Of a DNA stretch of 64,000 bases, positions 1 through 9,219 are shown one piece after another; positions within the stretch are counted from its first letter, which is position 1, and every line of letters starts with the position of its first letter. The DNA comes from Biomaibacter acetigenes (GTDB lineage: Bacteria > Bacillota > Thermosediminibacteria > Thermosediminibacterales > Tepidanaerobacteraceae). Both the position numbers and the translations under genes were made by a program. The stretch spans positions 1,240,001 to 1,304,000 of the forward strand of contig NZ_CP033169.1 of NCBI RefSeq assembly GCF_003691585.1, in the 5' to 3' direction. The notes beneath the pieces are model-generated. The model did not search any database. It saw only the letters and a program-made list of their open reading frames with translations, and was not told the origin of the DNA.

Positions 1-52
1 AATCGCCAGTTAAATGGACTGAAATAGATTAATTATAGGGGAGGTGAGAAGG

Positions 53-124
53 ATGGAAGAAGAAATGATACGGTTTAGGTACATTACTGATGACGAAAGA
101 AAAGAGATAAATTCCGTAAGCTAG
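53..124 (+). CDS. Possible 23-residue peptide
   Basis: A short acidic ORF begins with ATG about 7 bases after a strong GGGGAGGTGAG ribosome site and ends at TAG. There is no recognisable domain. It could also be the remains of a longer gene, since the window begins just upstream. Support rests only on the ribosome site. Confidence 0.3.
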   Translation: MEEEMIRFRYITDDERKEINSVS

Positions 125-175
125 TAGCTTCAAAGAATTTATCTCGGGAGGATCTAGTTTTAATATTAACATCCA

Positions 176-472
176 TTAGTTTGAATTACGATATTTTTCC
201 ACAAGGCTTGTTAGAGAAGACTCTAGGAATTCGAAAGTTGTAACATTTTCAATAACTTCTAAATTCACTTTGCCTGGTTTTAACTGCCAAAGATATATAA
301 CAGCTTTCATCTTTTTACGACTGTTATTTAGCCCGGATACTTCTAATTCATAGTTATCATTAATTTTACGATAAATGACTTGTTCAGCATCTATAACTTT
401 AATAGAGTAATCGGGACCTAATTTTGAACATATTTCTTTTAACTTTTTAGTTGGGCTTTTCACTTTAAACAA
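176..472 (-). CDS. Hypothetical phage protein, 98 aa, opposite strand
   Basis: Not recognised. A lysine-rich N-terminus is followed by alternating beta-like segments, with no membrane span or cysteine motif. The frame opens further upstream at a GTG, but that codon overlaps the AGGGAGG ribosome site; the TTG eight bases downstream of the site is the better start. It diverges from the next gene across a gap of about 60 bases, so that gap should hold divergent expression signals. A small early gene on the opposite strand could be a regulator, but nothing in the protein shows DNA binding. Confidence 0.5.
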   Translation of the reverse strand: MFKVKSPTKKLKEICSKLGPDYSIKVIDAEQVIYRKINDNYELEVSGLNNSRKKMKAVIYLWQLKPGKVNLEVIENVTTFEFLESSLTSLVEKYRNSN

Positions 473-532
473 ATCAAACACCTCCCTTCAGAGAAATTTT
501 ACCATAATTCAGGAGAAAGGAGGGCAGTGATT

Positions 533-799
533 ATGCTAAAGGAAGAACTCGAAAGAGAAATCAATAGCATCACTCAACAGCTTAATGAATGTAACCGAAT
601 TATCGCCTTAGCTGTAGAAGCCGCCCAAAAAGCAGACAAGCTCCGAATAGAATTAAAAAAGCTTATGATTGAATACCTAAAAATTGATACAGCAAAAGCC
701 GAAATAAAGCCGCTTTTTATCTTTCAAGGCAAAACAAAAGACCTTCTCAAAGAGCTTGAGAAGGCACAAAACCACTCACCCTCATTTTACCACTGGTAA
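533..799 (+). CDS. Hypothetical coiled-coil phage protein, 88 aa
   Basis: The first 65 residues are charged heptad-like helix, rich in Glu, Lys and Leu, predicting a coiled coil; the end is short and basic. No family was recognised. ATG 533 lies nine bases after AAAGGAGGGC; an in-frame GTG at 527 is closer than usual to the site. It heads the early rightward operon that leads into the replication module. Confidence 0.55.
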   Translation: MLKEELEREINSITQQLNECNRIIALAVEAAQKADKLRIELKKLMIEYLKIDTAKAEIKPLFIFQGKTKDLLKELEKAQNHSPSFYHW

Positions 800-824
800 A
801 TGAGGGAATCAAGGGAGAGATAAT

Positions 825-1043
825 ATGTTAACAAAATGTCCCCTGAAACCAAGAAAAACTATAGTCGGCAAAGATAGAAGAGATAATGAAGTGCCTCTTA
901 ATGAAGCAAGCTACAAAGAAGAAGAGGTATATGACTTTGGTGAATGTATCCATAAAGAATGCGCTTTCTGGAGCACCGATGCTGAGTGTTGCGGCATTCT
1001 GTTATTATCAGATACCGGCATGTATTTTAGTATGCGAATATAA
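825..1043 (+). CDS. Small cysteine-containing phage protein, 72 aa
   Basis: Carries a cysteine cluster (C-x4-C...E-C-C-G around residues 41-57) reminiscent of small phage proteins of Firmicutes that have an N-terminal KCP and a C-terminal CG motif. A metal-binding fold is an inference. The start follows an AGGGAGAG site by about seven bases. Function is unknown; it lies between two early genes in the same direction. Confidence 0.6.
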   Translation: MLTKCPLKPRKTIVGKDRRDNEVPLNEASYKEEEVYDFGECIHKECAFWSTDAECCGILLLSDTGMYFSMRI

Positions 1044-1061
1044 AAAGGAGGCCGAAACATA

Positions 1062-1286
1062 ATGCCAGACAAAGAAATAAAGTTTGAAATCATACAAAAT
1101 CTTGGGATCCTCTCTACATCTCCAAAGGGATGGAGAAAAGAAATCAATTTGATCAGCTGGGATGGCCGAGAACCAAAATACGATATCCGGGATTGGGACC
1201 CTGAACATAAAAGAATGAGTAAAGGTATTACGTTGACAACTGAAGAGCTGAAAAAGCTGAAGGAGGTCCTAAATAAGTGGAATTAA
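1062..1286 (+). CDS. YdbC/PC4-like single-stranded DNA-binding protein
   Basis: Matches the YdbC family (transcriptional coactivator p15/PC4 fold) over its whole length: an N-terminal KFEI-beta segment, a GWxKE-NLISW core, the PKYDIRDWDPEH motif around residues 38-50, and a C-terminal helix. Family members are about 75 residues and bind single-stranded DNA as dimers. In a phage early operon the role is probably in replication or transcription. The start has an AAGGAGG site. The gene overlaps the next one by ten bases, which suggests coupled translation. Confidence 0.8.
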   Translation: MPDKEIKFEIIQNLGILSTSPKGWRKEINLISWDGREPKYDIRDWDPEHKRMSKGITLTTEELKKLKEVLNKWN

Positions 1287-1732
1287 AACAAGTGACTATC
1301 AAAAAAGCTGTACCACCAGATCTGCCTGGCGCAAAAATTACGGTGTTCGGAAAAAACTACATAGGCACCAAGCACTATTTAATCAGAGAAGATATAGCAC
1401 CAAAGGCCTTTATCTCCGCAGTAAACGGCCTAAGTGAAATTAGAGTTCTCAACGCACCAAGTCTTGAAGGCTATTTCAAGGATGATTTTTATCACTGCTC
1501 TGATATAGATGCAGAAACTGGGCTTATTAAAGATAAAGTCATAGATGGTAAAAAGCTTTTAATTATTATGATCAAAACAGAAGCAGGCCCTGTTTATGTA
1601 AATTACAACTATTATTGCTATCTTAAAAGATTAAAATTGGAATTTCGATTTAACACACCTACATTGCCCATAGGTTTATTCAAAAATAACGAACTTGTCG
1701 GGATTTTATGCCCGATAGAATTAAAAAAGTAA
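1277..1732 (+). CDS. Hypothetical phage protein, 151 aa
   Basis: Not recognised with certainty. The protein is beta-rich, mostly soluble and without cysteine motifs. Its GTG start is reached by a ten-base overlap with the PC4-like gene and follows GAAGGAGG. The C-terminal motif PIGLFKNNELVGILCPIEL recalls the last strand of sliding-clamp folds, but this is only a resemblance. It probably belongs to the replication operon. Confidence 0.55.
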   Translation: MELKQVTIKKAVPPDLPGAKITVFGKNYIGTKHYLIREDIAPKAFISAVNGLSEIRVLNAPSLEGYFKDDFYHCSDIDAETGLIKDKVIDGKKLLIIMIKTEAGPVYVNYNYYCYLKRLKLEFRFNTPTLPIGLFKNNELVGILCPIELKK

Positions 1733-1752
1733 ATCAAAAGGAGAGAGAAACC

Positions 1753-2181
1753 GTGGATATGAACATCAGTATAAAAATCGACGCACCTGAATTGGCAGGT
1801 GCCATTCAAGCCCTGGCCGCAGCTTTGCTTGAAATGTCCAAACCTGTATCTGAATCCATGCCAACACCTGAACCAGAACCGACACCAATAGCACAATTTA
1901 AACCATCACCAACAGCTGTCCCGACTACCCCTATATCAACATCACAACCGATACCGGAACCGGTAATAACACCCGCACCCCCGACAACTGTTCCAACTAC
2001 ACCACAGACATACACTATGGAACAATTGGCGGTAGCGGCCACTCAATTAGTTGATGCTGGTCGCAGAATGGAACTCGTGGCTTTGTTGAACAGCTTCGGT
2101 GTACAAGCACTCACCGCATTGCCCAAAGAACAATACGGCGCATTCGCTACAAAACTTCGAGAGATGGGGGCCAAAATATGA
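1753..2181 (+). CDS. Hypothetical phage protein with Pro/Thr-rich linker
   Basis: Three regions: an N-terminal helix (ELAGAIQALAAALLEM), a proline/threonine-rich linker at about residues 35-85, and a C-terminal helical part of about 50 residues. This layout suits a flexible tether between two binding surfaces. The start is GTG 1753 after AGGAGAGAG, not the ATG at 1708, which lies inside the previous gene. It overlaps the DUF2800 gene by four bases (ATGA), so the two are probably co-translated. No function is known. Confidence 0.6.
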   Translation: MDMNISIKIDAPELAGAIQALAAALLEMSKPVSESMPTPEPEPTPIAQFKPSPTAVPTTPISTSQPIPEPVITPAPPTTVPTTPQTYTMEQLAVAATQLVDAGRRMELVALLNSFGVQALTALPKEQYGAFATKLREMGAKI

Positions 2182-3350
2182 AAAATATCGAGGCCCAGGT
2201 CCCGGTAGCCGAACATGCTTTATTATCGGCCTCAGGGGCGCATAAGTGGCTGGTATGCACACCATCCGCAAGACTGGAAGAGACTTTTCCGGAGACCACA
2301 AGCGAATATGCGGAAGAAGGGAGATTAGCCCATCAAATCGCAGAGTTAAAACTCCGGAAACACTTTATCGAACCCATGGGACCTAAGACTTTCAATAACA
2401 AACTTAAAAAACTTAAAGAAAATCCTTTATTTCAGGAAGAAATGTTAAACCACGTAGATGAATACTTTAATTATGTTTGCAAAATAGCACTTAATTATCC
2501 TTCAACACCCTATGTAACTATCGAAAAAAAGCTGGATTACAGCACTTATGTTCCTGAAGGTTTCGGCACCGGAGACTGCATCATAATTGGTGGCGACACC
2601 CTTCACATAATTGATTTTAAATACGGAAAGGGGGTGCCTGTGTCAGCAGAAGACAATCCGCAAATGAAACTTTACGCACTGGGGGCTTTATCAGCCTATT
2701 CAATCCTGTATTCAATCAAAAAAGTGAAGATGTCTATAGTGCAGCCCAGACTTGACAGCATTTCAGAATGGGAAATATCAGCAGCGGACTTGCTAACCTG
2801 GGGTGAAAGTATTAAACCTATTGCACAAAAAGCCTTCAATGGCGAAGGTAATTTTGTTCCCGGGGATCATTGCCGCTTTTGCCGGGCAAAAGCACTATGC
2901 CGGGCCCGGGCAGAATTCAATATGAGTCTTGAGAGCTATAATATGATGAAGCCCCCAATAATCTCGAATCAGGAAGTGGGAGAAATCCTGATAAAAGCTC
3001 AGGACCTGGTTAAGTGGGTTAAGGACCTTGAGGAATATGCTTTGTCAGAATGCTTGGCCGGCAATGATATACCCGGATGGAAAGCGGTTGAAGGCCGAAG
3101 CGTAAGACAATTTACCGACCAAGAAGCAGCTTTTAAGGTACTCATGGCAAACGGTATAGATGAAGCCATGCTGTATGAACGTAAACCGTTAACCTTAGCA
3201 AGCGTTGAAAAGTTACTGGGGAAAGCAAAATTCAAAGAACTATTAGACGCTTATGTAGAAACGCCGCCCGGAAAACCGACTTTAGTACCGGAAAGCGACA
3301 AACGAGAACCGATAAGACGCATAAGCGCAGAAGAAGATTTTAAAAGCTAA
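2178..3350 (+). CDS. DUF2800 family phage nuclease (PD-(D/E)XK type)
   Basis: Recognised as the DUF2800 family found in replication modules of Firmicute phages. A RecB/Cas4-like core is visible: GTGDCI near residue 130, then IDFKYGKG near 147-155, which supply the acidic and lysine residues of a PD-(D/E)XK site. Near residue 232 a CRFCRAKALC cluster resembles the iron-sulphur cysteines of Cas4/AddB. The start overlaps the preceding stop. With the DUF2815, polymerase and VapE genes it forms a conserved module for phage DNA replication or recombination. Confidence 0.82.
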   Translation: MKNIEAQVPVAEHALLSASGAHKWLVCTPSARLEETFPETTSEYAEEGRLAHQIAELKLRKHFIEPMGPKTFNNKLKKLKENPLFQEEMLNHVDEYFNYVCKIALNYPSTPYVTIEKKLDYSTYVPEGFGTGDCIIIGGDTLHIIDFKYGKGVPVSAEDNPQMKLYALGALSAYSILYSIKKVKMSIVQPRLDSISEWEISAADLLTWGESIKPIAQKAFNGEGNFVPGDHCRFCRAKALCRARAEFNMSLESYNMMKPPIISNQEVGEILIKAQDLVKWVKDLEEYALSECLAGNDIPGWKAVEGRSVRQFTDQEAAFKVLMANGIDEAMLYERKPLTLASVEKLLGKAKFKELLDAYVETPPGKPTLVPESDKREPIRRISAEEDFKS

Positions 3351-3379
3351 AAAATTATATGTAAAGGGGAAAAGTGAAA

Positions 3380-4090
3380 ATGAGCAAAAATAATCCACAG
3401 CATGTAGTAACCGGCAAAGTGAGACTTAGTTATGTGCATCTGTTTACACCATACGCAAATCCAAACGGAGGGGAACCAAGATACAGCGTAACAATCCTGC
3501 TTCCAAAATCCGACATAGCGACAAAACAGCGTATTGATGCAGCTATTCAGGCAGCCATTCAAACCGGGATATCCTCAAAATGGAATGGTGTCAGACCCCC
3601 GCAAATAGCAATACCCATCCATGACGGCGACGGGGTCCGGCCTTCTGACGGAATGCCTTTTGGTGAAGAATGCAAAGGGCACTGGGTATTTACGGCATCC
3701 TCCAAACAGCCTCCACAGATAGTGGATTTACAGCTTAACCCGATTATTAATCAAAGTGAAATCTATTCCGGCATTTATGCTAGAGTGTCAATTCAATTCT
3801 TCCCTTACTCCAACAGCGGTAAAAAAGGTATCGGATGCGGCCTTGGCAATGTCCAGAAACTCGAAGACGGAGAACCGTTAGGTGGGCGCACCACCGCCGC
3901 TGACGATTTTGGCGACAGCGCCGAAATATACACCACGCAACAGATACCTGCTTATACTCAACCAATACAACAAAATCAACCAACATATTCACAATTAAAC
4001 AAACCAACTTTTGCACAACCTATGCCTTCAGCACCGCAGATTGACCCAATAACTGGCATGCCGATTACCGGCCGAGTGATGGGCATATGA
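3380..4090 (+). CDS. DUF2815 family protein, probable phage ssDNA-binding protein
   Basis: Matches DUF2815 along its length, with the typical N-terminal TGKVRLSYVHLF and an internal FFPYSNSGKKGIGCGLGNVQ motif. The family is thought to adopt an OB-like single-strand-binding fold, as its place between the nuclease and polymerase suggests. The C-terminus is long, Gln/Pro/Thr-rich and presumably disordered, as in single-strand-binding proteins that recruit partners by their tails. ATG 3380 was chosen after AAAGGGG; a GTG six bases upstream is possible. It overlaps the polymerase start by four bases. Confidence 0.8.
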   Translation: MSKNNPQHVVTGKVRLSYVHLFTPYANPNGGEPRYSVTILLPKSDIATKQRIDAAIQAAIQTGISSKWNGVRPPQIAIPIHDGDGVRPSDGMPFGEECKGHWVFTASSKQPPQIVDLQLNPIINQSEIYSGIYARVSIQFFPYSNSGKKGIGCGLGNVQKLEDGEPLGGRTTAADDFGDSAEIYTTQQIPAYTQPIQQNQPTYSQLNKPTFAQPMPSAPQIDPITGMPITGRVMGI

Positions 4091-6075
4091 AACATCTATC
4101 AATAGACTTAGAAACCTTTAGTAGTGTAGATATTAAAAAGGCGGGATTGTACAAGTATGTACAATCCCCCGACTTCCAAATATTGCTTTTTGCATTTGCC
4201 TTCGATGATGACCCTGTGCAGGTAATTGATCTGGCTCAGGGTGAAAAAATACCCCAACATGTCATATCCGCTCTGTGGGACCCAAATATTATCAAACATG
4301 CCTATAATGCATCCTTTGAATGGTACTGCCTAAGCAAATTTTTCAGTATATCAAACCCGGAAGCATGGCTCCCCCAATGGCAGGATACCATGCTGCACGG
4401 CTTATATTGCGGTTACACGGCAGGCCTGGCAGCCACAGGCGCCGCACTAGGGCTGCCTGAAGATAAAAAGAAAATGAGCATCGGCCAGGCGCTTATCCGG
4501 ACTTTTTGCGTGCCCTGCAAGCCCACAAAAAGCAACGGATACCGGACAAGGACGTTACCACACCATGAACCTGAAAAGTGGAAATTATTCAAGCAGTATA
4601 ACGCCCAGGATGTAGTGACTGAGCGGGAAATAGAACGTAGACTGTCTGCCTTTCCGGTGCCGGAACAGGAACAAAAACTCTGGCGGCTGGATCAGCAGAT
4701 AAATAATTATGGGGTTATGGTGGACCAGGATCTAATTGAAGGGGCTTTATATTGCAGCGAAAAAATTACAGATGAATTAATAAATGAGGCAATAAAGATT
4801 TCAGGCCTGGACAACCCCAAAAGTGTTCAACAATTGTCACAGTGGCTCGAAGAAGAAACCGGAGAGGAAATACCGGACCTGCAAAAAGATACTGTTAAAA
4901 ATCTTATTAAAACTACCGAAGATGAAAAAGTAAAACGCATGCTGGAGATCCGTCAGGAGCTTTCTAAAACATCCGTGAAAAAATATACAGCCATGAAAGA
5001 AGCTGTATGCGACGACGGACGTATCCGAGGGCTATTACAATTTTACGGAGCCAACCGTACTGGCCGATGGGCAGGCCGCCTCGTCCAGGTTCAGAACCTT
5101 CCTCGAAATTATCTTGAAACATTATCCCACGCCAGGGACTGTGTAAAAAACAAAAAAGTAGACGCCCTAAAAATCGTATACGGCAGTATTCCAGATACCC
5201 TCTCGCAACTCATCCGAACCGCTTTTATACCGTCTCCCGGGTATGTTTTAATAGATGCTGACTTTTCCGCGATAGAAGCCCGGGTAGTCGCCTGGCTTGC
5301 CGGTGAACAATGGCGGCTTGATGTGTTCAACACTCATGGGAAAATATATGAAGCATCCGCATCCCAGATGTTCGGAGTACCTATAGAAAAAATAGTTAAG
5401 GGTAATCCGGAATATGCCTTAAGGCAAAAAGGAAAAGTTGCAGAATTAGCTTTAGGTTATCAGGGTTCCGTAGGTGCCCTTATCAAGATGGGTGCATTGA
5501 GCATGGGGCTAACCGAAGAAGAATTACCGGAAATTGTGCAACGGTGGAGATCCTCAAACAAAAGGATTGTGGATCTATGGTATGCGGTAGAAAATGCTGC
5601 TCTTACCGTAATGAGAACAGGTCAACCTGTAGGTATAAAAAATCTGCTATTTGCCCGAGAAGGAGATTATAACACTGGCCAAGATTTCTTAACAATTACC
5701 TTGCCCAGTGGCCGAAAGTTATTTTATGTAAAACCGTTTATCGCACAAAATGACCGGGGCCAGGATGCGCTATATTATCACGGGATAAATCAAACGTCAA
5801 AGAAGTGGGAAACGGTCTCTACATACGGAGGCAAACTGGTTGAAAATATAACCCAAGCAGTTGCCCGTGATTGTTTGGCTGAAAGCCTAATGAGGCTTAC
5901 TGCTGCCGGATACAAAATCGTTTTCCACGTACATGATGAAGTTGTGCTGGATGTACCGGAAGAAAAAGCAGATCTTGACAAAGTATGCGAAATTATGGGG
6001 CAACCAATACCTTGGGCACCAGGATTACCACTTAAAGCGGATGGGTTTATAACAAAGTTCTATAAAAAAGATTAA
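4087..6075 (+). CDS. Phage DNA polymerase, family A
   Basis: Replicative phage polymerase of about 662 residues. An N-terminal 3'-5' exonuclease-type segment starts with SIDLETFS (Asp7, Glu9). Polymerase motif A is DADFSAIEARVVAW near residue 390; motif B is RQKGKVAELALGYQG near 445; motif C is HVHDEVVLD near 615. All catalytic acidic residues appear intact. It lacks a PolI-type 5' nuclease domain, as phage members do. Start overlaps the DUF2815 gene by ATGA. It should copy the phage genome together with the VapE-type primase/helicase downstream. Confidence 0.93.
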   Translation: MKHLSIDLETFSSVDIKKAGLYKYVQSPDFQILLFAFAFDDDPVQVIDLAQGEKIPQHVISALWDPNIIKHAYNASFEWYCLSKFFSISNPEAWLPQWQDTMLHGLYCGYTAGLAATGAALGLPEDKKKMSIGQALIRTFCVPCKPTKSNGYRTRTLPHHEPEKWKLFKQYNAQDVVTEREIERRLSAFPVPEQEQKLWRLDQQINNYGVMVDQDLIEGALYCSEKITDELINEAIKISGLDNPKSVQQLSQWLEEETGEEIPDLQKDTVKNLIKTTEDEKVKRMLEIRQELSKTSVKKYTAMKEAVCDDGRIRGLLQFYGANRTGRWAGRLVQVQNLPRNYLETLSHARDCVKNKKVDALKIVYGSIPDTLSQLIRTAFIPSPGYVLIDADFSAIEARVVAWLAGEQWRLDVFNTHGKIYEASASQMFGVPIEKIVKGNPEYALRQKGKVAELALGYQGSVGALIKMGALSMGLTEEELPEIVQRWRSSNKRIVDLWYAVENAALTVMRTGQPVGIKNLLFAREGDYNTGQDFLTITLPSGRKLFYVKPFIAQNDRGQDALYYHGINQTSKKWETVSTYGGKLVENITQAVARDCLAESLMRLTAAGYKIVFHVHDEVVLDVPEEKADLDKVCEIMGQPIPWAPGLPLKADGFITKFYKKD

Positions 6076-6154
6076 AAAGTAGCTTATACCGTTTAATAAG
6101 AAATTAATATATCCAAAACCAAATTATTCTATTCAATCTTTTAGGTGGTGGCTT

Positions 6155-8557
6155 ATGCTCACTAATGACCGAAAAATAACGATATCCGCTGCCGGAAGCC
6201 GAAGAGCCACACGATGGCCCGCTCAAACTTTATATTGGTCTGAATTTGTAGAACGCTTAAAAACGCCGGTAAGAGGCACCGAAACTTTAACTGAATACTT
6301 ACGTTTCCCCAAAAGCCGTCAAGATGATTTAAAAGACGTGGGCGGCTTTGTAGGGGGCCTTTTAAAAAATGACAGGAGAAAAGCAAACAATGTAATCGGA
6401 AGGGATATCATCACCCTGGACCTTGATAATATACCCGCAGGTGGCACTCAGGACGCATTGCGCCGAATTGAAGCCCTGGGATGTGCTTATGTCGTATATT
6501 CCACACGTAAACATGAGGAAGCAAAGCCACGACTTCGGGTAATCATACCGGGCAACCGGACAATTACAGCCGATGAATACGAACCATTGGCCCGAAAACT
6601 GGCAAGCATAATTGGAATAGAATTATGTGATCCTTCTACCTTTGAGGCTTCCAGGCTCATGTATTGGCCCTCATGCTGCTCTGACAGCCAATACGTCTAC
6701 CAATATGGAGACAAACCTTTCCTGGATGTGGATGGGCTACTGGCAACGTATAAAGACTGGCGCAATGTAGCAGAATGGCCTGAAATACCAGGAGTACAAC
6801 AGACACATGCAAAACTCGCCGCAAAACAGGGAGATCCTACGGCCAAAGCAGGTATCGTCGGTGCCTTCTGCAAGGTATATGACATATATAAGGCTATGGA
6901 TACTTTTTTACCCGGCGTTTATGCCCCATGCGACGGTAAGCCGGATCGATACACTTATACCGGTGGATCCACAACCGGCGGTGCAATTGTATATGATAAC
7001 GGAACATTCCTTTATTCGCACCATGCCACAGATCCAGCGGGAGGACGGCTGGTAAATGCTTTTGACCTCGTGAGATTACATAAGTTTGGTGAACTGGACG
7101 ATGAGGCAAAGCCCGATACCCCTACAAATAAATTGCCATCTTATGCGGCAATGTGTGAGCTGGCGGTATCGGATGCCCAGGTGGTAGCATTACTCAATCA
7201 AGAGCGATACGAAAAAGCCACTCAAGATTTTGCTGTAATCACTGTAAATCAAGATGATAATACCAATTGGATAAGTAAGTTGCAGGTCAGCACCACCACC
7301 GGTATGCCGGCAAAGACAACGGACAATATCCTGATTATACTGGAAAACGATCCACTTTTGAAAGGAAAGCTTGCTTTTGATGAATTCGCCAACAGAGGTC
7401 TAGTGCTGGGCCCCCTACCCTGGGATCCTCGCACGGAACGCCGACAATGGACAGATGTCGATGACGCCGGTCTCAGACATTACCTTGAACACACTTATAA
7501 AATCACGGGTAAAGACAGAATATTCGACGCCACAGCATTATGCGCTCATAAACACTTGATAAATGACGTAAAAGACTACTTAACCAGCTTAGAATGGGAT
7601 GGTATTAAACGACTTGACACATTGCTTATAGACTACCTGGGGGCCGAGGATACGCCATACACCAGGGCGGTCATACGTAAGTCTTTAACGGCAGCTGTGG
7701 CCAGGGTAATGACGCCGGGAGTAAAATATGACTTTGTGCCGATTATAGCAGGACCACAGGGTATAGGTAAAAGCACTTTTTTAAGAATCCTGGGCCGGCA
7801 ATGGTTTTCTGATAGCTTAACAACTTTTGAAGGCAAAGAAGCATCTGAAATGGTCCAGGGTATATGGATCAATGAACTCGGAGAACTAAACGGCCTTAAT
7901 CGTTCAGAAATCAATGCCGTAAAGCAATTTATAAGCAGAACGGACGATATATATCGAGAACCATATGGCCGGCGCACAGGCAGATATCCGAGACGATGCG
8001 TATTTTTTGGGACTACCAACGATGCTGAATTTTTAAGAGACAAGACAGGCAATCGACGCTTTTGGCCAGTAGATGTGGGGATTCAACCTGTAAAGAAAGA
8101 TGTTTTTAAGGATTTAGAAAATGAGGTAGACCAAATATGGGCTGAAGCATTCGTTCACTGGCAGCTGGGGGAACCGTTATATTTGACGGGTGAAATAGCG
8201 GCTGAAGCAAAGAGAGAACAGGAAGCGCATGAAGAAAGCAATGCGAAAGAGGGCATTATTCAAGAATTTGTAGAACGTCGGGTGCCGCTGGATTGGGAAA
8301 AAAGGACTTTAAATGAAAGGCGATTATATTGGGCCGGGGAGTTTGGCCGTGACACCGGCGAAACCATGGAACGGGACCGGATATGTGCCGCAGAAATATG
8401 GTGCGAATGCCTGGGCGGGGATATCAAGTATATGAAAAGGTCCGATGTGTTGGAAATAAATAGTATTTTGGCAAACATCCCGGGGTGGAAAAGAAGTAAA
8501 GGCACGTATCGCTTCGGGTGTTATGGACATCAAAGAGGATTTATCAGAATCAAATAA
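6155..8557 (+). CDS. VapE-family phage primase/helicase
   Basis: An 800-residue replication protein. The N-terminal third has prim-pol features (ITLDLDNIPAG near residue 85, KPRLRVIIP near 128). The C-terminal half is the virulence-associated E superfamily 3-like helicase: Walker A GPQGIGKST near 535, Walker B WINELGEL near 570, and a TTNDAEFLRDKTGNRRFWP sensor/arginine-finger region near 630. It initiates and unwinds during phage replication. The iteron cluster directly downstream is the likely binding target of this or a partner protein. The start follows TAGGTGG by six bases. Confidence 0.88.
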   Translation: MLTNDRKITISAAGSRRATRWPAQTLYWSEFVERLKTPVRGTETLTEYLRFPKSRQDDLKDVGGFVGGLLKNDRRKANNVIGRDIITLDLDNIPAGGTQDALRRIEALGCAYVVYSTRKHEEAKPRLRVIIPGNRTITADEYEPLARKLASIIGIELCDPSTFEASRLMYWPSCCSDSQYVYQYGDKPFLDVDGLLATYKDWRNVAEWPEIPGVQQTHAKLAAKQGDPTAKAGIVGAFCKVYDIYKAMDTFLPGVYAPCDGKPDRYTYTGGSTTGGAIVYDNGTFLYSHHATDPAGGRLVNAFDLVRLHKFGELDDEAKPDTPTNKLPSYAAMCELAVSDAQVVALLNQERYEKATQDFAVITVNQDDNTNWISKLQVSTTTGMPAKTTDNILIILENDPLLKGKLAFDEFANRGLVLGPLPWDPRTERRQWTDVDDAGLRHYLEHTYKITGKDRIFDATALCAHKHLINDVKDYLTSLEWDGIKRLDTLLIDYLGAEDTPYTRAVIRKSLTAAVARVMTPGVKYDFVPIIAGPQGIGKSTFLRILGRQWFSDSLTTFEGKEASEMVQGIWINELGELNGLNRSEINAVKQFISRTDDIYREPYGRRTGRYPRRCVFFGTTNDAEFLRDKTGNRRFWPVDVGIQPVKKDVFKDLENEVDQIWAEAFVHWQLGEPLYLTGEIAAEAKREQEAHEESNAKEGIIQEFVERRVPLDWEKRTLNERRLYWAGEFGRDTGETMERDRICAAEIWCECLGGDIKYMKRSDVLEINSILANIPGWKRSKGTYRFGCYGHQRGFIRIK

Positions 8558-8560
8558 TCT

Positions 8561-8905
8561 GTTAACATTGTTAACATTGTTAACATTCAATGTTAACGGT
8601 TAAAACCCGCATAAAATCTAATATTATAACCTTTTGTTAACATTGTTAACATTCTTTTTATAGTAAATATAAAAAGAGAGGATATAAAGGGTTATATAGT
8701 ACTTAATACGCCTGTACAGCCTAATTTATATATTTTATATATAGAAAAAACGTTGACTTTGTTAACAAAACCCTTCACATGTAGATAGGACAAGGCTTTG
8801 ACCCGTTAACATTCTATGTCGACAATGTTAACGGGTTCCAGCGGCAAAAGCCGTTAAACACAGGTAGGTCAAGACTTTAACCCGTTAACATTCTTCGTTA
8901 ACATT
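8561..8905. repeat. GTTAACATT iteron cluster, putative phage replication origin
   Basis: This non-coding stretch contains eleven GTTAAC palindromes, at 8561, 8570, 8579, 8592, 8636, 8645, 8761, 8805, 8827, 8884 and 8897. Eight are the 9-mer GTTAACATT; three are in exact tandem at 8561-8587 and two at 8636-8653. An imperfect 31-base direct repeat ending in CCCGTTAACATTCT occurs at 8785-8815 and 8864-8894. Between the groups, 8655-8750 is very AT-rich, as expected for an unwinding element. Position between the replicative helicase and the nuclease genes supports an origin; an operator array is the alternative. Confidence 0.7.
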
Positions 8906-8928
8906 CTATTGCGAAGGAATGAAATACC

Positions 8929-9219
8929 ATGAGAGAAAAAGATATCGAACAATATTTACGAAATAAGGTAAAAGAGTTCGGAGGCAGAGCATATAAATTT
9001 ATCTCCCCGGGCAATGCAGGGGTGCCTGATAGGTTGGTGCTGTTTCCCGGAGGTCGTATGGCCTTTGTGGAATTGAAAGCACCGGGAGAAAAACCCACAC
9101 CTTTACAGAAGGCACAGCAGGAAAAAATCCGAGCTTTGGGGTTTCCAGTATATGTAATCGACAGTAAAGAAAAAGTGGATATCTTTATTCACCAGTATAC
9201 AGGAGTGACTTTGGAGTGA
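8929..9219 (+). CDS. VRR-NUC domain nuclease
   Basis: A 96-residue stand-alone VRR-NUC protein, the usual size for phage members. The fold signature is complete: SPGNAGVPDRLVLFPGG near residues 26-42 (metal-binding Asp), then AFVELKAPGEK near 46-56 (Glu and Lys of the PD-(D/E)XK site), then QxxKI-ALGFPVYV. Predicted to cleave branched or flapped DNA during replication or packaging. In related phages this gene normally runs straight into the SNF2 helicase; here an HNH gene sits between them. Confidence 0.9.
   Translation: MREKDIEQYLRNKVKEFGGRAYKFISPGNAGVPDRLVLFPGGRMAFVELKAPGEKPTPLQKAQQEKIRALGFPVYVIDSKEKVDIFIHQYTGVTLE

Noticed and set aside
8561-8653. CRISPR-like tandem repeats
   Set aside because: Nine-base GTTAACATT units without spacers and no cas genes; an iteron array explains them better.
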